This document shows positions 58,492 through 64,000 of a stretch of 64,000 nt of DNA, in pieces. Origin of the DNA: Lentinus brumalis. Its lineage: Eukaryota > Basidiomycota > Agaricomycetes > Polyporales > Polyporaceae. The stretch's first letter is position 1. Every line of letters starts with the position of its first letter. The notes under the pieces are model-generated. The model worked only from the letters and a program-made list of their open reading frames with translations, was not told the origin of the DNA and ran no database searches. A program made the translations under genes and the position numbers. Location of the stretch: assembly GCA_001792895.1 (NCBI GenBank), contig MARA01000069.1:59465-123464 (forward strand), in the 5' to 3' direction.

Positions 58492-59982
58492 ATGTCCAAC
58501 CACGCGGACTCGTACGAGGAGCTCATGGCTGACCTTAACGATCAGATCGCGGACGGTGCTAATCAAACCAACCTCCACCTTACCACTTGTCCCGTCGAAG
58601 GGTGCAAGGACGACATTCCAGGGTCGCCTTCCAAGGCTCTGGTGTCGCTACTCGAGCAGCGCGGGAAGATGCTCAGTAAGAAGGGTAAGGTCCCGGCGGC
58701 CAAGGTCTGGGAGGTCAACAATGCCATCTGCAGGGCGATTACGCTCATCCAGAAGATTACGGAGGCCGTCAAGAACAAATGGCCCAGCAAGTTCGACCCG
58801 GTGGAGCTTGCACAACGCGTGGTCAACTACGCTCCGATAGTGCTAGCGGTGGCGGAGAATCCTGAGCTCTCGCCGCTCTGGTGGGTTGTGTCGTCCATCT
58901 TGCCGCACGGGGAGGTAGCGGACATGTACGCGACAAGCGCAGCCTCCGAGGGGTTGATGCCTATCTATGAAGCTATTCGCGTCGGCTAGTAAGTAATCGT
59001 TCAGTCACCTGTGGTCAGTCCTATGCTGAACTCCATCACAGTTATGGCGAGCAAGGCGAGGCTATCATGTACAGCGTCATCAAGTGCATTCTCCCACCTT
59101 GGGAGCTTGAGCTACATGCCAAGAACTACGCTCCCTACTCTGAGGCTGCTTTCCGCCATATCTATCTTGTCGGCGACATGGCTGCGCGCCTCATCGCCGA
59201 AGACCACGCTGGCACTGGCATGACGATATCTCAAGCCTGGGCACGCATGACCGCCAGTTCTGACTATGGCTATGCTCAGTTCCAGCTCGACAATGACCAG
59301 GGTCTGGATGAGGATGATGAAGAGATGGAAGCTCAGCGTGCTACGGTTTACAAGGTCATCGCCGCGCACCAACGCAGGTTTACGCAGTTGAAGGTAAGCA
59401 GGCCATCTGGCAGTTTCGTAGCAGTTTTCAGACCTAACCCATCAAACTTCGGTGCTTGCCATTTTCACAGGAACGCCGCGAGACCCAGCAGGCTGCTGCA
59501 GCGGCGATGGCCCTTACACCGGTTGTCCTCCCCACCCGAGCGCCACTGAAGAACAGCGAGTGACTCGCCTGCATACTAAGGTAATCCTGCAAGGCCCGTC
59601 ATCAGCACGGCGCACCCGGAACATCCAGGTCGAAACCATATCAAAGCCGAAGGACGCCAATGCCAATGCTGAAGTCCTCAATATCGACGATGCAGGGAAG
59701 GAGAACGAGATCACAGAGGTTCTCGTCGGAAATGACAGTGGTGAGGGACAGGCCAGTGGTGCTGGCAGGGGCAGCGGAGCTGGACGCGGTCGTGGAGGAC
59801 GCGGCCGCGGTCGCGGTCGTGGGGGGCATGCTGGCACAACAACCGTGCTCGCCGATTCTGACTTTCCTGAGGTAACACATGATGCCTCCGCGTATGACTG
59901 AAGTTATACTGACCCACACTTGTCACTCCATCAGCCAAAGGACAAGAAACGTGGCCAGCCGTCCAAGCGCAAGGTTACCTAA
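58492..59982 (+). CDS. CACTA-associated accessory ORF 2
   Basis: ATG 58492 gives MSNHADSYEELMADLNDQIA, then AVKNKWPSKFDPVELAQRVV, LWWVVSSILPHGEVADMYAT, GEAIMYSVIKCILPPWELEL and IAEDHAGTGMTISQAWARMT. After introns the C-terminus has KENEITEVLVGNDSG and a run of Gly-Arg repeats (59770-59830), ending KRGQPSKRKVT at 59982. A frame change near 59550 (between TRAPLKNSE and EEQRVTRLHTK) has no clear intron. Its position directly beside ORF 1 and opposite the transposase suggests it belongs to the same mobile element. Role unknown. Confidence 0.5.
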
Positions 59983-60900
59983 GGGTTAAGGTGCGTGCTT
60001 TGCAATGGTTTGACGGCGTGGCTTGCATTCTCCTAGGGCTGCTGCTAACTCCTTCTCCTTAATGAATAGCCCTCCAGACTCCCACTCATACAGAAGACTT
60101 GCACTTGCACAGAAGACCGCACTCGCACTCGTACACACACTTGCAAGGCTCGGACACGCACTCAGCCTCACACTCGGCCTCGGACACGCACTCGGCCCTC
60201 GGAGTCGCACTCGGACTCGGACTCGCACTCGCACTCGCACTCGGACTCGGACTCGGACTCGCACTCGCACTCGCCACTCGCACTCGCACTCGGACATGCA
60301 CTCAGCCCTCGCACTCGCACTCCAGGGATCCTGGCGCACGCCGTTGCTGGGTCTGCTCGCTGTGACTGCAGCCGGTGTTGTGACTCACGCAGGAGTCTGG
60401 TATGCGCACGAGTCCACCTAGCTCCCTCTTGAACTTAGCTTTGATATCAGCCACTCCAGGAAGGCACGACTCAGATGTATAACATGTACATAGGCAACAC
60501 GCACACGATAAAATGCACAATTGGTGGAACCCAGATCAAATTGGTGGGCAAGGCGTGAACGCAAAGCAAGCATGACCTACCTGCACCTACCTGGATATCA
60601 TCGGGAGATGGGGCGAAATGCCTTCGGTGCCCTCTTGCAGTTGGTACACAACCCCCCGGAGGGGCAGTCACGGCGAGGATGTGCTCCTGGTGATTTCCCG
60701 AGCAGATGGTGCGTATATATATATTTTGAGGCTTGGCCGCGCTCGCGCCATACGCACTCACGTGATCACGCGACCGAGCAAACTTTATTTTGTTGAACGG
60801 TCGCCTGCGCTTGGCCTGAGACATATAAAAGACCACCACCATGTCTGACACGCGTGAGTCATCTGCAAAGACTCTCAAGTACAATTGAATTGATGTGACT
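59983..60900. other. Right flank of the CACTA element
   Basis: No gene recognised. Includes the hexamer repeat tract and, at 60712-60724, a short (TA)n run. Confidence 0.5.
60110..60330. repeat. Imperfect hexamer tandem array
   Basis: Roughly 35 units of cactcg/gactcg-type hexamers (ctcgcactcgcactcggact and variants). The array is open in several frames but has the composition of a minisatellite, not of a gene. Confidence 0.85.
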
Positions 60901-61186
60901 TGGCCAGCGAACCGCAAACGCTCGAACAGCCCGCCCAGGGCCACTCTGAAGGAGATACTCGCCTCGCTGTAAGTGATTTCCAACGTTCAGTGATTTTCAA
61001 CGTTCGTCGGAGACTACAAACCGTCCCCGTTCTCCTCCCTCCCTTCTTCTTGTGCAACCATACCCTCGGCCCCGATCTATGTTGTACTCTCTGTTGTACC
61101 CCGGCCTTTGCCTCAGAGCTGGACTCCACTCGCGGCGTCGTGGAAGTCGATCTTCCGTGAGTATCTCTTGATCTTTCCGAGGCGCA

Positions 61187-62395
61187 ATGGAACTCAGCCT
61201 GCAGACAAGCCCTCATCGCGCGCAAGGTGCTTGGTGCTGGCCAGGCGTACCTCCAGGTGCGTCGTGCAGTGGTCCGGGGTTGTGGGATCTACTCACACTC
61301 ACGCTGTCGAAACAGAGTCACGAACGATCCCGAACGGCCGCGTGCCGCGTGGGCGAGATCGCCGTGCTCCTCGTCGACTCGGACGCGATCGTGCCCGAGG
61401 ACTGCCTGCGCGACGCCGCGCGCGAGATGGCCGAGTGCCCGACGGTCGCGATCATCCAGCACGAGTTGGACGTCATGGCGACGTACTCGAAGGGTGGCTT
61501 CAAGGAGGGTGTCTCGCTCACGGCCGACGACGAACTCAACCGCTGGCAGAAATATGCATACGGTGAGTATCTATTCCTGGTGATTGCCAGAAGCGTGTGT
61601 TCACTCTACGTGTGCAGGCTGTAACGAGCTCCTGTTAACCCTCTCGCTCAGTGGTGGCGCAAGGGCCCCATCGCGCACCAGATCCACAAGTTCATCTGGT
61701 CCGGTGCTCCTCTCCACTACAAGTTCTCCATGATGGCGTACATGTTCTCGTACTGTAAGTCCCGTCGCGCCTGAGTGCTTTCCACCACGAGCTCATCGGT
61801 GTTTGCTTGCAGACGGTATCGCGGCGGCCATCATGATCTCAATCGTGAACTACGTCATGCTCGGCTTCCAGTTCCCCGTCGACGGCTTCTACATGCACAG
61901 TTTGGAGATCTGGCTTACGACCACGGTCGTCTTCTATGGCTCCGGCAACGTCGGGTTCACGCTGCTCGAATATCGTCTGGGCGAAAAGTCGATCCTTGTT
62001 GCCCTCTGGGAGAACCTCATGTGGGTTCCGTTCTTGTGAGTATTCCTCGTTCAACTTGCTCGGTTCGTTATTGGATCGTCTGACGGAGGCGCAGCTTCTT
62101 CCTTTTCGGTGGCCTTTCCATCCCAGTGTCGCAAGCGATCCTGGCGCATCTCTTCTCGTACAACATGACGTGGGGTGCGACCAAGAAGGAAGTCGAACGT
62201 TCCAACTTCTTCAAGGAGGTGCCCAAGATCTTCAAGCGCTTCGGATCCTCGTCGCGGCGATGGTCATCCTCAGCACCCCCTCGTCCCCGTCCAGGGGAGA
62301 ATAGACGGCTCCACGTGGGCCGTCATCTTCCCGCTTGCCGTGCTCGCGGGCTGCCACATCCTCTACACGGTACGTGATTCCTGCAGCGCGTAGTA
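61187..62395 (+). pseudogene. GT2 membrane glycosyltransferase remnant
   Basis: Blocks match a fungal family-2 glycosyltransferase of the inner-membrane type: VGEIAVLLVDSDAIVPEDCL, AAREMAECPTVAIIQHE, FKEGVSLTADDELNRWQKYA, PLHYKFSMMAYMFSYYGI, AAAIMISIVNYVMLGFQFPV, FTLLEYRLGEKSILVALWEN and LSIPVSQAILAHLFSY. The sequence jumps from IIQHELDVM straight to ATYSKGGFKEG with no intron. This removes roughly 100 residues of the catalytic core that the family normally has there. Near 62245 and 62280 one-base losses break the frame, the second in a run of five C. The N-terminal third is not recognisable. Best read as a decayed copy. Confidence 0.6.
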
Positions 62396-62429
62396 CGCTG
62401 CTGCTGCTCCTTACTGACGATGCATCCAT

Positions 62430-63244
62430 CACAGATCGTCCTCAACCCAGATCTTCTCTTACTGAACGATCACGGCACGTCGCTGCGGGACCATCTTCCT
62501 CGCAACACTACTCGAGCAGACGGCGTTCACGTCTTCATCAGCATCCGCCCCGCAGGCCGCCGCCCGGGTCACGGCTCGGCCACATCGACCCTGCGTCGCA
62601 GCCCGCACTGCACCCGCTCGACCAGTCCATCCTCCTCGCCCTCTGCCTCAACGTCAAAAACACGTCCCCGCGAATGGCCTGACGGCCGAGCAGATGGCGC
62701 CGTACGTCGCCCGGGTCGTTTCGCATCCACGCAACTGGTCTGTGCACACGATGGCGCTCCTCCTGCGCTCCCGCCTGGAATCGACTCGCACACGCACCGT
62801 CGAGCGGTCGTGCTCCAGCTGCAGGCCCTCGTCGACCAGATGCCGACTGCGGACTCGACGGCGGAGCGGCTGCTGTACATCCACGAAATTCTGCTCCCGA
62901 GCCGGTGGGAGATGGAGAGGGAGCTTGCGCTGCGCTACCTCACGCTGGGCGTCGTCAAGTCCGCGCTGGAGATATTCGAGCGGCTCGAGATGTGGGAGGA
63001 GGCGGTCAAGTGCTGGGCGAGCATCGAGCGGGCGGACAAGGGCATCGCCGTCGTCCGCGACCTGCTCGAGGGACGCAAGGCCGAGGCCGACGCGGTTATC
63101 CTCCAGGGCAAGGTGATTTCCGACAAGCGGCGCACTGCCATCGACGCGGCCCGGGAGGCCAAGCTCTGGTGTCTCCTGGGCGACCTGGAGCCCGACCATG
63201 CCCTGGAGCACTACACCCGCGCCTGGGAGGTGTCGAAGGAGTAA
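62430..63244 (+). pseudogene. TTC27/Emw1-like TPR protein fragment
   Basis: Blocks LDQSILLALCLNVKNTSP, GLTAEQMAPYVARVVSHPRN, WSVHTMALLLRSRLESTRTR, LQLQALVDQMPTADSTAERL, ALRYLTLGVVKSALEIFERL and WCLLGDLEPDHALEHYTRAW belong to the middle of TTC27/Emw1-type tetratricopeptide proteins. One-base losses near 62675 (in a C run) and 62808 break the frame. A stop at 63244 cuts the fragment off before the TPR array that should follow. It begins abruptly after a GT2-derived stretch (IVLNPDLLLL), so two unrelated gene pieces are joined. Confidence 0.65.
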
Positions 63245-64000
63245 AGTTCGCGGCGCGACTGCTCGCCTGCCAGAAGAACGCAGAGGAGGTCTGCGAGCAG
63301 GTCGTCGAGGTGTGTGCCTCACTTGCGCTGTCCTGCGAAAGCGGCACACCTGACTTCTGCGTGCAGTCAATAACAGATGGATTAGAAGACATAGGACTCG
63401 AGAAGCTCGTGGCGCACATAGCGGAGTCTGCCGGAATCGATGCTCTGCGCTTGCGCATCTAGAACCGGAGACGGCGCTGGATATTGCCTGGCCGATGTTC
63501 TCCACGGGGCTGCAATATGAGGGGTCGCGTTCAATGTACGTTGTCTCCCTCAATCGCGGCACTTCAAGTTGCGCTGACCCGCCCACAAGTGTCGAACCAG
63601 ATCGGGATCCTCAAGCCGGTGCTCGTAGCTGAACGGCAACGCCACGAGGCCACGCAGGTGATGCTCAACGCGATCAACCGTACCAGCCGATATGCCCTTC
63701 AGCCCCGGGCGGGGTCGCTGTTGCTCACGATTGAGGCGACACCGTGGGGATGTTCTCGGGCAGCTGCAGGCGGTGACAGGGAAGCAGAATGAACGCGACG
63801 TGGTTTTCGACGCACAGGACCTCCGGCTGCTCATGTGCAGCGCCCAGCAGGCAAACAGTGGCCTCTTGCCGCGCGTGTTCACACGCCTGCGCCCCTGGTC
63901 CTGAACATGGAGCGCTTCAGGGACAAGCAATGCCCTCAGGTCGCTTGCCGGCGGGCTGCGAGCGTTGTCGCTCGTGGTGGTTCCTGGTGAGTCCCAGCGT
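63245..64000 (+). other. Unrecognised coding-like segments at the window end
   Basis: An open stretch to 63462 reads FAARLLACQKNAEEVCEQVV and ITDGLEDIGLEKLVAHIAES; further pieces to the end (LKPVLVAERQRHEATQVML, FDAQDLRLLMCSAQQANSG) look protein-like but switch frame repeatedly. They do not match the TPR protein upstream. Possibly more gene fragments; the window edge prevents a decision. Confidence 0.4.

Larger units (their letters stand above)
52826..59982. mobile_element. CACTA-type DNA transposon, approximate extent
   Basis: Three genes arranged outwards from a shared promoter (transposase on -, two accessory ORFs on +) plus a possible subterminal repeat island on the left. Terminal CACTA/CACTG inverted repeats and target duplications were not identified, so both ends are estimates. 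Confidence 0.55.

Noticed and set aside
60110..60330. Serine/arginine or histidine/serine-rich proteins read from the hexamer array
   Set aside because: A simple repeat stays open in several frames; no start context or neighbouring exons.

Overview
This is a stretch of a nuclear genome from a filamentous Agaricomycete (mushroom-forming basidiomycete, most likely of the Polyporales type). Evidence: moderately GC-rich DNA, genes broken by many short GT-AG introns (about 50-70 nt), densely packed genes on both strands, and families typical of this group: DUF6699, perilipin-like lipid-droplet protein, a CACTA/Tnp2 transposon and small Zn2Cys6 proteins. No tRNA, rRNA or CRISPR was seen. All gene spans below are spliced models read by eye, so exon ends are approximate unless stated.

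Layout. 0.2-9.4 kb (- strand): a CORVET-type Vps3/TGFBRAP1-like gene whose CNH half (7.9-9.4 kb) and Vps39-like half (0.2-3.0 kb) are separated by about 4.9 kb. That extra DNA holds a complete-looking DUF6699 gene and a 5'-truncated non-LTR retrotransposon with poly(A) and a perfect 16-bp target duplication. 9.8-14.5 kb (-): an Sds23-like CBS protein with one unusually long intron, and a perilipin-like lipid-droplet protein. 15.8-26.6 kb (+): type-B carboxylesterase, MFS sugar transporter, Lunapark (ER shaping) and an SPFH/Band-7 protein. 27.5-28.1 kb: foldback/MITE-like repeats. 28.3-29.2 kb (+), 39.1-40.1 kb (-) and 48.1-49.0 kb (-): three small Zn2Cys6 proteins, two of them clear paralogs. 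30.7-37.9 kb: single-pass membrane protein (-), MFSD5-type molybdate-anion transporter (-) and, divergent from it, a three-RRM Gbp2/Hrb1-like protein (+). 42.7-46.2 kb (-): trehalose-6-phosphate phosphatase Tps2 with two apparent one-base frameshifts. 49.7-52.4 kb (-): COPII coat subunit Sec23. 53.3-60.0 kb: a large CACTA-type DNA transposon with divergent ORFs. 60.1-64 kb: a tandem-repeat tract and a mosaic of damaged gene pieces (GT2 glycosyltransferase, TTC27/Emw1-like TPR protein and unrecognised segments).

The conserved genes are mostly housekeeping (vesicle traffic: Vps3-like, Sec23, Lunapark; storage and stress: perilipin-like, Tps2; RNA export: Gbp2-like) and do not form one pathway cluster. 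The striking content is structural: a host gene split by accessory DNA, dispersed foldback repeats, a small dispersed Zn2Cys6 family, and a transposon-flanked zone of broken genes.
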